From Deltaproteobacteria bacterium (GTDB taxonomy: Bacteria; Desulfobacterota; Desulfobulbia; Desulfobulbales; SURF-16), in NCBI GenBank assembly GCA_029933005.1, contig JAOZOY010000009.1:1-57261 (forward strand): DNA of 57,261 nucleotides, given 5' to 3'. Shown here piece by piece: positions 50,722 to 56,696 of this stretch. Both the position numbers and the translations under genes were made by a program. The notes under the pieces were generated by a model, which searched no databases, was not told the origin of the DNA, and saw only the letters and a program-made list of their open reading frames with translations. How positions within the stretch are numbered: the first letter of the stretch is position 1; each line of letters starts with the position of its first letter.

Positions 50722-50948
50722 CCCAGCGTCCTAAAATCCGAGCTATTTACAGTATGTATCCTGTCAATATCCTCTTGGCTCAAAACGTCTGTTGCGGAAT
50801 CCCAAATTGCTATAAAAGCACTCCGGTAATCTGCTAACCTTTTACCTAAAAAAGCAATATCGTCTTCAAGTTTCTTTTCTTTTACACTCTTGCTGATATC
50901 GGATCTAAAAACGTCTTCGTCTGCTTGGTACCCACAAAACTTACACAT
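50715..50948 (-). CDS. Cassette protein with N-terminal CxxC, unknown
   Basis: This 77-residue protein starts at the ATG at 50948 (AGGAGAAAATAT upstream). It begins MCKFCGYQADEDVFRSDISK (a CxxC metal-binding start), and the rest is helical. It lies 28 bases after the cassette start at 50976-50983 and its stop is in attC D, so the cassette is complete. The function is unknown. Confidence 0.6.
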   Translation of the reverse strand: MCKFCGYQADEDVFRSDISKSVKEKKLEDDIAFLGKRLADYRSAFIAIWDSATDVLSQEDIDRIHTVNSSDFRTLGR

Positions 50949-50975
50949 ATATTTTCTCCTAAAATTAAAAATAAA

Positions 50976-51090
50976 AAGATAACAAAACATTACAGCGGAA
51001 CGGAAACAGCCTTGCCTCTGCTGGGCCCGATTTTATTAAGCAGACCCCAAGCGCAGCGGTTTTCTGGCCGAACTCATCAGCAATCCTTAC
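50976..51090 (-). other. Partial attC-like site E
   Basis: AAGATAAC (50976-50983) matches exactly the closing box of the 50715 cassette (GTTATCTT in site D). Inward, a segment resembling the inner arm of site D occurs (GACCCCAAGC, GCGGTTTTC). The opening half is missing and no AAC box follows the membrane gene's stop, so the site is degenerate or rearranged. Confidence 0.5.
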
Positions 51091-51094
51091 AACT

Positions 51095-51328
51095 TCATTG
51101 CGGTCGCCCCCATATACCACTAACGAACAACGCTACGGAACCAACCATGTATCCCCACAACATTATATAAGCATTGCTCTCCAGATTGAGTTTATAATCA
51201 GCAAGCGCACAGCCACCACACCATATTACTATAAATAAGCAGAACTTTAAAAACCAGAGAACAAGACGCTTCAGTGGAATTTTGCCAGCGCGGTTTTCAG
51301 GGGTACTTTTAGGTTTGTCGGTGTTCAT
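51095..51328 (-). CDS. Membrane cassette protein, N-terminus encoded by attC F
   Basis: This 77-residue protein has two membrane segments (LVLWFLKFCLFIVIWCGGCA and AYIMLWGYMVGSVALFVSGI). The cassette begins at CAGAGAAC (51255-51262, + strand), so the first 23 residues (MNTDKPKSTPENRAGKIPLK) are encoded by attC F. This mirrors the Lar-like gene, whose leader reads ...AGTGKIPSE. The stop (TGA) has no matching AAC box. Confidence 0.55.
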   Translation of the reverse strand: MNTDKPKSTPENRAGKIPLKRLVLWFLKFCLFIVIWCGGCALADYKLNLESNAYIMLWGYMVGSVALFVSGIWGRPQ

Positions 51329-51387
51329 TTTTCATTCCTCATTCTGTGGTTCAAGTGGCAAAATCAACTGAGCTATGCTGTTCTGTT
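51255..51387 (-). other. attC-like site F
   Basis: This 133-bp element is bounded by CAGAGAAC and GTTCTGTT. Arms TTCAGTggAATTTTGCCA and TGGCAAAATcaACTGA pair. GTTCTGTT is the exact reverse complement of AACAGAAC that begins the RNA-ligase cassette in site G. The inner GCGCGGTTTTC is shared with sites D and C (CGGTTTTC). Confidence 0.85.
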
Positions 51388-51389
51388 GC

Positions 51390-52019
51390 CTATCGAAAAT
51401 CCCTGGTTTTTATCTTTGTAATCAATCGAGATCCATTCCTTGTTACAAGTTCTGTTGCTGGTCTGGCCACAATCCCCTCGGCCTTAAAATCGCCCCACAT
51501 TGAGGTTATTCCATCTCTGGCCATGTTCACCATATCAGCAAGTGTTCCCTCTCCAATAATAGGAACAATATCAAGCCCTAACTTCTGGCCAATATCTTCA
51601 ATATCTTTTCGTTGCAGCCACCATTCGCCAATCTTCACGTCAAATAATACAAAGTCTTGGTCTTTGCGGTAATTCCCGCCACCTTTCTGTATTTTTGCGC
51701 CATATCCTTCTCCGTAAAGACAAACATCAGCACAATTAAAAACTTCTGCAAACTTTTTTGTTAGAGGCAAGAAAGTGTCGTTTAATCTTTCAACAAGCTT
51801 TGCTGGTATCTGCGCTCTGTCAGTCTTACCACCAAAAGTTATTTTTCCCTCATTTTGCATAACCCTGATATTTGTTCCATCAACCTTCTCAGTAAAAATC
51901 CATACGTTTTTTTGCAAGTATTCAAACTCAGCAAGAGAAAAATCTCCTTCTAACAACGTCTTAAATTTAGTTTCAGGGTCACGTTTAAAAACTGTCTGTA
52001 TTTTGTGGTATGTATTCAT
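51390..52019 (-). CDS. RNA-ligase family protein (cassette-borne)
   Basis: This 209-residue protein has the nucleotidyltransferase motif I TEKVDGTNIR (K45 is the expected adenylation residue, D47, G48), motif III-like FVLFDVKIG, motif IV EGIVARP and motif V RLITKIKTRDF, as in RNA_ligase (Rnl2-type) proteins. Such ligases join RNA ends, for example to repair tRNAs cut by host nucleases (known for T4 Rnl1 with Pnkp; inference here). TAAGGAGAAAAAT precedes the ATG. It lies between attC G and attC F, a complete cassette. The stop is 2 bases from the box of site F. Confidence 0.75.
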   Translation of the reverse strand: MNTYHKIQTVFKRDPETKFKTLLEGDFSLAEFEYLQKNVWIFTEKVDGTNIRVMQNEGKITFGGKTDRAQIPAKLVERLNDTFLPLTKKFAEVFNCADVCLYGEGYGAKIQKGGGNYRKDQDFVLFDVKIGEWWLQRKDIEDIGQKLGLDIVPIIGEGTLADMVNMARDGITSMWGDFKAEGIVARPATELVTRNGSRLITKIKTRDFR

Positions 52020-52046
52020 ATTTTTCTCCTTAAAATTAAGCCCAGT

Positions 52047-52179
52047 AACAGAACAAGCAAATTAACTCTGCAACCAACACGCCTTGCTTTGGCCGTGTTG
52101 GTTGCTGTCTTTAAAGTTCATCATTGGTTCAAGCTCCGTGGTGATTTTGCTTGGTGCAGGTTATTTAAAACGTTATCTA
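52047..52179 (-). other. attC-like site G
   Basis: This 133-bp element is bounded by AACAGAAC and GTTATCTA. Arms TTAACtCTGCAaCCAA and TTGGTGCAGGTTA pair with two extrahelical bases. A second inner inverted repeat (CAACCAACACG/CGTGTTGGTTG) lies near. GTTATCTA holds the stop codon of the DUF3850 gene; AACAGAAC opens the RNA-ligase cassette. Confidence 0.8.
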
Positions 52180-52445
52180 GAAATAGTATCGTCCTTTAGT
52201 TCTTGTATGGCCAATGCAATATATCCATCTTTCATTCCCAGTCCATAATGGATATATTTGATGACAAACTTTGGCAAAGGAGAAGACAGCCCGTAAACAT
52301 CATACCCCAGGTTATCATCAATAGGTAAAAAGTTTATCCGGTCACCGACTTGGAAATCCCTGTCATTTTTACGGACGTCAAAAGTCTTTCTCCCTTGGAG
52401 AATATGGAACAAATAGCATTGCTTTATTTTTAAATCGTGTTGCAT
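52173..52445 (-). CDS. DUF3850/ASCH-like protein
   Basis: This 90-residue protein, HDLKIKQCYLFHILQGRKTF, then DVRKNDRDFQVGDRINFLPI and GYIALAIQELKDD, has the 'kI.p.yf..il.G.KtfevRkNDRdfqvGD.l' pattern of DUF3850, a small ASCH-type domain of RNA- or nucleotide-binding proteins common in phages. GGAGATTTT precedes the ATG. The stop lies in site G. It has no matching cassette start, so it may be a phage gene against which the array was built. Confidence 0.75.
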   Translation of the reverse strand: MQHDLKIKQCYLFHILQGRKTFDVRKNDRDFQVGDRINFLPIDDNLGYDVYGLSSPLPKFVIKYIHYGLGMKDGYIALAIQELKDDTISR

Positions 52446-52466
52446 ATTAAAATCTCCTACAAAATG

Positions 52467-52634
52467 TTAACTGGAAAGTCCACGCTTGTGCTTGTGTTCA
52501 TCTAATACTTTGTAAAAAAGACTTTCAATTTCCTTACATCTTTTTTCACTCAATCCTGTTTGCGCCTGTAGATTGTACCATTTTTGATTACCGGCTAAGA
52601 CATCAATAAAAGCCGATTTAATATCTTCACTCAT
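52467..52634 (-). CDS. Small helical protein, unknown
   Basis: This 55-residue protein, MSEDIKSAFIDVLAGNQKWY to RCKEIESLFYKVLDEHKHKR, is helical. GGAGAACAAC precedes the ATG. The stop codon lies in GTTAAC. It is too short for firm family assignment. It has the helix-turn-helix-like spacing of small phage regulators (weak). Confidence 0.5.
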   Translation of the reverse strand: MSEDIKSAFIDVLAGNQKWYNLQAQTGLSEKRCKEIESLFYKVLDEHKHKRGLSS

Positions 52635-52674
52635 TGTTGTTCTCCTGTAGTTTAGTTTCTCCGACTTCTACCCG

Positions 52675-52711
52675 AAAAGCCCACTCACAGATAAAAATCT
52701 GCGGTGGGCTT
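52675..52711 (-). terminator. Terminator after DUF2303 operon
   Basis: AAGCCCAC (52677-52684) pairs with GTGGGCTT (52704-52711), with an inner CAGAT/ATCTG stem. Leftward the stem is followed by TTTTC, a weak T-run. It separates the DUF2303 genes from the cassette array. Confidence 0.6.
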
Positions 52712-52754
52712 ACTACCTTAACACAGCACCAGGCTGGATTACATAGTACTCAAA

Positions 52755-52793
52755 TTATAATATTTTCTTTTTTGTCTTAGTGGGGTCTCGCAT
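52755..52793 (-). CDS. Possible 12-residue micro-gene with an ideal ribosome site
   Basis: AAGGAGGTGAT, complementary to the 16S rRNA end, lies 4 bases before ATG 52793. The frame MRDPTKTKKKIL then stops. Such perfect sites are rare in this window. The micro-gene may be real, a leader, or a remnant. The surrounding 52712-52840 segment contains nothing else I can support. Confidence 0.35.
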   Translation of the reverse strand: MRDPTKTKKKIL

Positions 52794-52840
52794 GGTATCA
52801 CCTCCTTTTTGGCGACTTGAATTTGACTTGGGATTTGATT

Positions 52841-53560
52841 TTACGCAATAACAACAGTGCCAACAGGCAGATTAGCAACAAGATAATCTTTAATATTGCT
52901 AATCGCCTCATTCTTCCAGGCACCGCCATCAGCTTCAAACAGAGCACAAGTCGGCCCGTCACCATCACGGCTTTTCTTCATACGGAACACAAATTTGCTG
53001 GCAGGTTGCTCGATTTCCTGAAATGTTCGATATGGTCGAAGCTCCACGGGATTTGGTACAGACACATTTTCAATTTTTGCGATACCAGCCTTGGCTGTCA
53101 CTGTTTGAGTTACACCGTCATCCATGATCTTGTGCTCAGCCTCTTCGGTGATGTTGCCGACAACTTTCATGATCTGTGCCGTGGTTTCATCTTGAACGAA
53201 CTGGGCTTGCAAGGAAATGATAAAGTTTTCTGCTGGATGGAAGGCACCGAAACAAAATGGAGTGTTTATCAGTGTTGATTGCAGATATGTTTCACGAATA
53301 CGATAGTTATCTTCTAGCATGGAAATAACATTTACCGTTTCCTGGTCAATAATATGTACAATGGGTGCTTTTGTTTCGGCAGCCACATTATCTGTTAAGT
53401 ATGAGCCAAGGGCAGATAATGAATGAACCATAAGCCCTTTAGCTGTAGGCTTTGCAACCTTAAAAATTTCCTTGGTTGTATATGGAATATCATGGAACTT
53501 CAGTTCTGATACCTCAGCAGACATATCACTTATTTTTTGTAAAAAACTTTTATCAATCAT
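52841..53560 (-). CDS. DUF2303 (YfdQ-like) protein
   Basis: This 239-residue protein ends with NPVELRPYRTFQEIEQPASK, then FVFRMKKSRDGDGPTCALFE and ADGGAWKNEAI, the typical C-terminus of DUF2303, an abundant phage family of unknown role found near recombination genes. It begins with MIDKSFLQKISDMSAEVSEL. It forms an operon with the preceding 116-residue gene. Confidence 0.75.
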   Translation of the reverse strand: MIDKSFLQKISDMSAEVSELKFHDIPYTTKEIFKVAKPTAKGLMVHSLSALGSYLTDNVAAETKAPIVHIIDQETVNVISMLEDNYRIRETYLQSTLINTPFCFGAFHPAENFIISLQAQFVQDETTAQIMKVVGNITEEAEHKIMDDGVTQTVTAKAGIAKIENVSVPNPVELRPYRTFQEIEQPASKFVFRMKKSRDGDGPTCALFEADGGAWKNEAISNIKDYLVANLPVGTVVIA

Positions 53561-53589
53561 TTTTTCTCTCTTGTAGTTGTGGCTATGTA

Positions 53590-53940
53590 TTAGCCGTTAA
53601 TTTGTGCGATTTTGCCAGTACTTTTGCTTGGGGGATCAAACAAAACGCCCTGTTGCTGTACTGTTTCAACTGCGTTTGTTTCTCCTGTTACCTCGTCGAT
53701 ACCAACTTGCAGAATAGATACCAGTGTTTTGGTGGGGGCAAGCTTTGAAGAAACGATTGCTTTCATTTCGCACATTTCCCGATTCTCAGGGTTGGGTTTG
53801 ATTTGCAGTTTGATGTTGATTTCACGGAGCGTTTTTGCTTCCGTATTAGGGTCGAGTACGTTTTCAATGATTTTAATCAGTTCATCGTCAAACTTTTCTG
53901 ATATTGCGCCAAGCCCTACGTTTTCAAGGTTCAAATCCAT
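53590..53940 (-). CDS. Partner of DUF2303 protein, unknown
   Basis: This 116-residue protein starts at the ATG at 53940 (GTAGGAGAACA upstream). MDLNLENVGLGAISEKFDDE is followed by TLREINIKLQIKPNPENREM, and a hydrophilic C-terminus. It resembles the small protein often encoded next to DUF2303 in phages. It is the first leftward gene after divergent promoter copy 2. Confidence 0.6.
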   Translation of the reverse strand: MDLNLENVGLGAISEKFDDELIKIIENVLDPNTEAKTLREINIKLQIKPNPENREMCEMKAIVSSKLAPTKTLVSILQVGIDEVTGETNAVETVQQQGVLFDPPSKSTGKIAQING

Positions 53941-53998
53941 TTTTTGTTCTCCTACGTTGTGGTTATTTGTCAATCTTATCTATTAAAACTACACTCAA

Positions 53999-54065
53999 AC
54001 AATACAAACAGATTAGCAGTGTGTCAAGAAAAAAGGTTGACAACTGACTTGCTTATAGTTTAGGT
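53999..54065. promoter_or_regulatory. Divergent promoter pair, copy 2
   Basis: The 45 bp 53999-54043 match copy 1 (44983-45027) at all but one base. The leftward promoter (TTGACA, spacing 17, TATTGT) is intact and drives the DUF2303 operon. The rightward TTGACA (54037-54042) lacks a good -10 at the usual spacing (TATAGT lies 11 bases on), so the right side may need an activator or be weak. Confidence 0.7.
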
Positions 54066-54102
54066 TTGGTTTGTGATTAAACAATAAATAAGAGGTGACA
54101 AT

Positions 54103-54285
54103 ATGAAAAAAGCATTTAGTTTCCACAACATAACAGAACGCCATCATTGTTGGTTAGTGATGGAGTCAAAAAAATTAGGGACAAGTATTAATTCAGTATT
54201 AAAAAACCTTATTGAGCGTGAAATACTACGCACAGGGTGGACTAAACGGATAACCGTTGATAACCATGAAGATGAGAGGCCGTAA
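54103..54285 (+). CDS. Ribbon-helix-helix regulator, second copy
   Basis: This 60-residue protein, KKAFSFHNITERHHCWLVME, then GTSINSVLKNLIEREI, has a short strand and a helix pair of the Arc/CopG type. It is not close in sequence to the 45079 protein, yet stands at the same place behind the duplicated promoter. AAGAGGTGACAAT precedes the ATG. Confidence 0.6.
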   Translation: MKKAFSFHNITERHHCWLVMESKKLGTSINSVLKNLIEREILRTGWTKRITVDNHEDERP

Positions 54286-54603
54286 ATGAGTGCAATGAGT
54301 GGTTACACCGCCACAGGCTGGTCAAATGTTACAGCATCTCTCAATGTATACTATTGGATACATGAGTTTTATTATTATAGCGACAACGTCCGTATTGGTG
54401 TGCATATTTCCCTAAAACAATTGGAAAAAATACAAAACGCTGAAAAAGCTACAAAAACAATGATCACGATTGCCAGGGTTTTTACTACAAGGCAAATATT
54501 TATTCAACCTGCTATCATCATACGCTTTTTCACACGCAGAATCTTATTTTCAAAAAGTGGCTACTTGTCAAAAAAAGCCCGAAACCGGAGAAAATCAAAA
54601 TGA
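54286..54603 (+). CDS. Small basic early protein, unknown
   Basis: This 105-residue protein starts at the ATG at 54286, directly after the TAA of the regulator (GAGAGGCCG upstream). The N-terminus is aromatic (SLNVYYWIHEFYYYSDNV), and the C-terminus is very basic (RRILFSKSGYLSKKARNRRK). The stop overlaps the next ATG. The composition is unusual, but the coupling supports a real gene. Confidence 0.45.
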   Translation: MSAMSGYTATGWSNVTASLNVYYWIHEFYYYSDNVRIGVHISLKQLEKIQNAEKATKTMITIARVFTTRQIFIQPAIIIRFFTRRILFSKSGYLSKKARNRRKSK

Positions 54604-54728
54604 GCTACAAATTAAAACAAAAACTCGACAAGCTGTTCCTGGATTTTCTGCTACCCTGCGCCATAATTTTTGTCATGTTAGTGCTGTGCTGGCATGCTGG
54701 ATTGTCTTGTGCTGCGGGAGGCCAATAA
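54600..54728 (+). CDS. Small single-pass membrane protein
   Basis: This 42-residue protein, MSYKLKQKLDKLFLDFLLPC to AAGGQ, has one membrane helix (FLLPCAIIFVMLVLCW). CCGGAGAAAATCAAA precedes the ATG. It is coupled by overlap to the previous gene and touches the next. It may be a small inhibitor or a lysis-type peptide. Confidence 0.5.
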   Translation: MSYKLKQKLDKLFLDFLLPCAIIFVMLVLCWHAGLSCAAGGQ

Positions 54729-55343
54729 ATGAAAGTAAAAATAAGCAATCAAAAAGTGTTGGTAGATGGTCAATCTGTATCTATAAAACGCTTAGCTGAG
54801 ATGTCCGGCATTGCTCCAAAATCTGTACTATATGTGGTAAACGGCCCTAATTGTGAGCAGAAAATTAGGGAGCTAATCTTAAAAGCAGACGCGGGTGTAA
54901 AACATCGCAGCAAGACATATTGGTATGACGACAGACCGATGTGGTCACAGAAAGTCATGGAAGCAACAGGGCTGACACGAGGTGTTGTGAATAAACGTAT
55001 GCTGAAATGGGAGCAAGACGGTGACGATAAAGCTTTGTTTATTACAAGTGAAGAATTGTTGAAAGCCAATACTGAAACATCCAAAAAAGGCGGACACCCG
55101 CCAGGGTTCACAGCAAAAAAGCCCAAACCTAAACCCCGTAAAAAAGAAGTCCTGCACACGAGAGTCGGGGATATTGTTTTACATAATGATAAAACCTACA
55201 AAGTGAGTCAAATTATTATTACTGGTCGTAAGAAGTCAAAGAATCGTGCAGCTACCAAAGATGATATCGCCGGACACCGTGTGCATGACGGGCAAACATT
55301 ATATCGCAGCACTAAAACTATCGGCACTAATTGGAGGGTATGA
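54729..55343 (+). CDS. Phage DNA-binding-type protein, unknown
   Basis: This 204-residue protein has two helix-turn-helix-like stretches (IKRLAEMSGIAPKSVLYVVN at 20-39 and SQKVMEATGLTRGVVNKRML at about 73-92), a Lys/Pro-rich linker (KKPKPKPRKKEV) and a C-terminal beta segment. Such repeats resemble phage proteins of unknown role near recombination genes. It starts one base after the TAA of the membrane protein. Confidence 0.55.
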   Translation: MKVKISNQKVLVDGQSVSIKRLAEMSGIAPKSVLYVVNGPNCEQKIRELILKADAGVKHRSKTYWYDDRPMWSQKVMEATGLTRGVVNKRMLKWEQDGDDKALFITSEELLKANTETSKKGGHPPGFTAKKPKPKPRKKEVLHTRVGDIVLHNDKTYKVSQIIITGRKKSKNRAATKDDIAGHRVHDGQTLYRSTKTIGTNWRV

Positions 55344-55525
55344 TGGAATTATCTTTAAAAATAATGGTGGTATCAATAATGGTGTTTATTGGTTCTTATT
55401 TTATTATAAAATTTAGTCCTGAAAGGCCACCAAATAAGTTTATTATCGTTCTCCTACTTTTTGGTTTTTTTGGTGGCATATTATCGTTCTTTGTTTCTGC
55501 CATATCGGCTATCGTATTGCTTTAA
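55343..55525 (+). CDS. Small two-helix membrane protein
   Basis: This 60-residue protein starts at the ATG at 55343 (GGAGGGT upstream; the in-frame TTG at 55331 is less likely). Two membrane helices (IMVVSIMVFIGSYFIIKF and FIIVLLLFGFFGGILSFF). Function unknown; it could act at the membrane in superinfection exclusion or lysis (inference). Confidence 0.5.
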   Translation: MELSLKIMVVSIMVFIGSYFIIKFSPERPPNKFIIVLLLFGFFGGILSFFVSAISAIVLL

Positions 55526-55540
55526 AAACTTGGAGGCCAG

Positions 55541-55621
55541 ATGAACAATAAACATCTTCTATGGGTATCATTGGCTTGCTACTGTGCGGCGATCTTAATT
55601 GTGTTTATTGTTGTGCGGTAA
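55541..55621 (+). CDS. Tiny membrane peptide (26 residues)
   Basis: MNNKHLLWVSLACYCAAILI to VVR follows a TTGGAGGCCAG ribosome site. A single membrane helix, too short for family assignment. It ends the rightward operon and overlaps the convergent ferredoxin-like gene. Confidence 0.4.
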   Translation: MNNKHLLWVSLACYCAAILIVFIVVR

Positions 55622-55816
55622 AATATCAAAACAAAGAGCAGCCCGTGGGCATGCTTCAACAGCGTAATCAATCATTTCCTGATTTTCATTATATGCTCGT
55701 TCACTGATTAATAGTTCGCCGTGGTGCTCGGATTGGAATCCAGGGAGAATGTTTTCACACTCTCCACACGATTTTAGCCCTGAGCAAATATAATATAAGA
55801 TATGGAGTTTATACAT
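55595..55816 (-). CDS. Ferredoxin-like Cys protein
   Basis: This 73-residue protein has C12, C17, C20 and C56 in MYKLHILYYICSGLKSCGEC, then ENILPGFQSEH and AVEACPRAALCFDILPHN. The order C..C..C...P and later 'CP.aA' resembles single [4Fe-4S] ferredoxins. A redox or iron-sulfur role is possible, but a zinc site cannot be excluded. The ribosome site is weak. It lies in the lysis cluster, which is an unusual place. Confidence 0.45.
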   Translation of the reverse strand: MYKLHILYYICSGLKSCGECENILPGFQSEHHGELLISERAYNENQEMIDYAVEACPRAALCFDILPHNNKHN

Positions 55817-55851
55817 GATTTGAGTAGCACCCGGCTACCGCAATAAAATTA

Positions 55852-55941
55852 TCAATATTCACACGACTCGAATTCGTGGCCGCAACACGGGCAACATTCA
55901 GAGTCGTGTGACACTTGCGCTCCGCAGTCGGGACACCTCAC
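55852..55941 (-). CDS. Tiny zinc ribbon (29 residues)
   Basis: GTG 55941 opens RCPDCGAQVSHDSECCPCCG with HEFESCEY, two CxxC pairs of a minimal zinc ribbon. The start overlaps the stop of the holin-like gene (GTGA), which suggests coupling. AGGGATAAGAA lies before it. Confidence 0.5.
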   Translation of the reverse strand: MRCPDCGAQVSHDSECCPCCGHEFESCEY

Positions 55942-56105
55942 TTCTTATCCCTGGACAGCATGCCAATAAGCCCCATAACGCCAAGCCCTGCACCGATAAT
56001 AGCCTCTTTATATTCAGGAGTGAGCGTAACACCAAGGCCAGAAATAAAAGCAACAATCCCGCGCCATGTACTTGGTTCCTGCAATCTTTTAATAACATAA
56101 TCCAT
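55938..56105 (-). CDS. Holin-like membrane protein
   Basis: This 55-residue protein, MDYVIKRLQEPSTWRGIVAF, then ISGLGVTLTPEYKEAIIGAG and LGVMGLIGMLSRDKK, has two short membrane segments and a basic end, as in small holins of phages of Gram-negative hosts. GGAGGATTGATT precedes the ATG. It is downstream of a lipoprotein and a coiled-coil membrane protein, consistent with a lysis cassette. Holins open the inner membrane at the end of infection. Confidence 0.65.
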   Translation of the reverse strand: MDYVIKRLQEPSTWRGIVAFISGLGVTLTPEYKEAIIGAGLGVMGLIGMLSRDKK

Positions 56106-56107
56106 AA

Positions 56108-56314
56108 TCAATCCTCCACTGGCATATTAACACCCATATTCTTGAACATATCTTCAACCTGTTTTTGTTCGCTTGTAGCAGAAAGGGCAGCGTTCAAATC
56201 TGACACACATTCCCCGCAAGACGAAAGGGCATCAAGTTTTATCCCGTTAATCCCGTCTGCACACCCACCAAGCATCAAAGCAACAACAGCCAACATCATC
56301 AATTTAATTTTCAT
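56108..56314 (-). CDS. Small lipoprotein (possible outer spanin)
   Basis: This 68-residue protein, MKIKLMMLAVVALMLGGCAD, has the lipobox LGGC at 15-18. Four further Cys residues (CGEC included) and a helical rest follow. It overlaps the upstream membrane protein by 4 bases. Outer spanins are small lipoproteins paired with a membrane coiled-coil partner, but they usually are Pro-rich, which this one is not. So the role is only possible. Confidence 0.5.
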   Translation of the reverse strand: MKIKLMMLAVVALMLGGCADGINGIKLDALSSCGECVSDLNAALSATSEQKQVEDMFKNMGVNMPVED

Positions 56315-56694
56315 TTGTTCACCTCATTTAATTTTTCACAAGAAATCTTTTCTGACAATAAAGCTAAACATGTATTTATATTATGTAAACTGTCCTTAAC
56401 TTCACCATTCGTCTCGTTTTGATTTTTACTCATCGTATTAAGTGTAGCCTCAATTTTACTGTGCCCGTCCACATTTTCAGAATGTGAGTCTTTAACTAAT
56501 GTTTGGAGATTATGGAAATTATTTGTAATTAGTTTTTTTTCTAGCTCCCAAGTCGTAGTTGACATTTTTGCATTTAACCCTTTTTCAAATCTATCGAGTC
56601 GTTTATTTATGAGTGTCCACAAAATGCCGAGAAGCGCACCCATAGAGGATAACCCAATGCCTGTTACGAAGTAGAAAAAAGTTTGCCAGTCCAT
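56311..56694 (-). CDS. Membrane-anchored coiled-coil protein (possible inner spanin)
   Basis: This 127-residue protein has an N-terminal membrane helix (FFYFVTGIGLSSMGALLGIL) and then a periplasmic coiled coil (RLDRFEKGLNAKM onward). That is the layout of inner spanins, which join the inner to the outer membrane with a lipoprotein partner. The lipoprotein gene directly follows with a 4-base overlap. Confidence 0.55.
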   Translation of the reverse strand: MDWQTFFYFVTGIGLSSMGALLGILWTLINKRLDRFEKGLNAKMSTTTWELEKKLITNNFHNLQTLVKDSHSENVDGHSKIEATLNTMSKNQNETNGEVKDSLHNINTCLALLSEKISCEKLNEVNK

Positions 56695-56696
56695 GA

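Noticed and set aside
55898..56098. 66-residue Leu-rich leftward frame
   Set aside because: Shadow of the holin-like gene, which has the better ribosome site and pattern.
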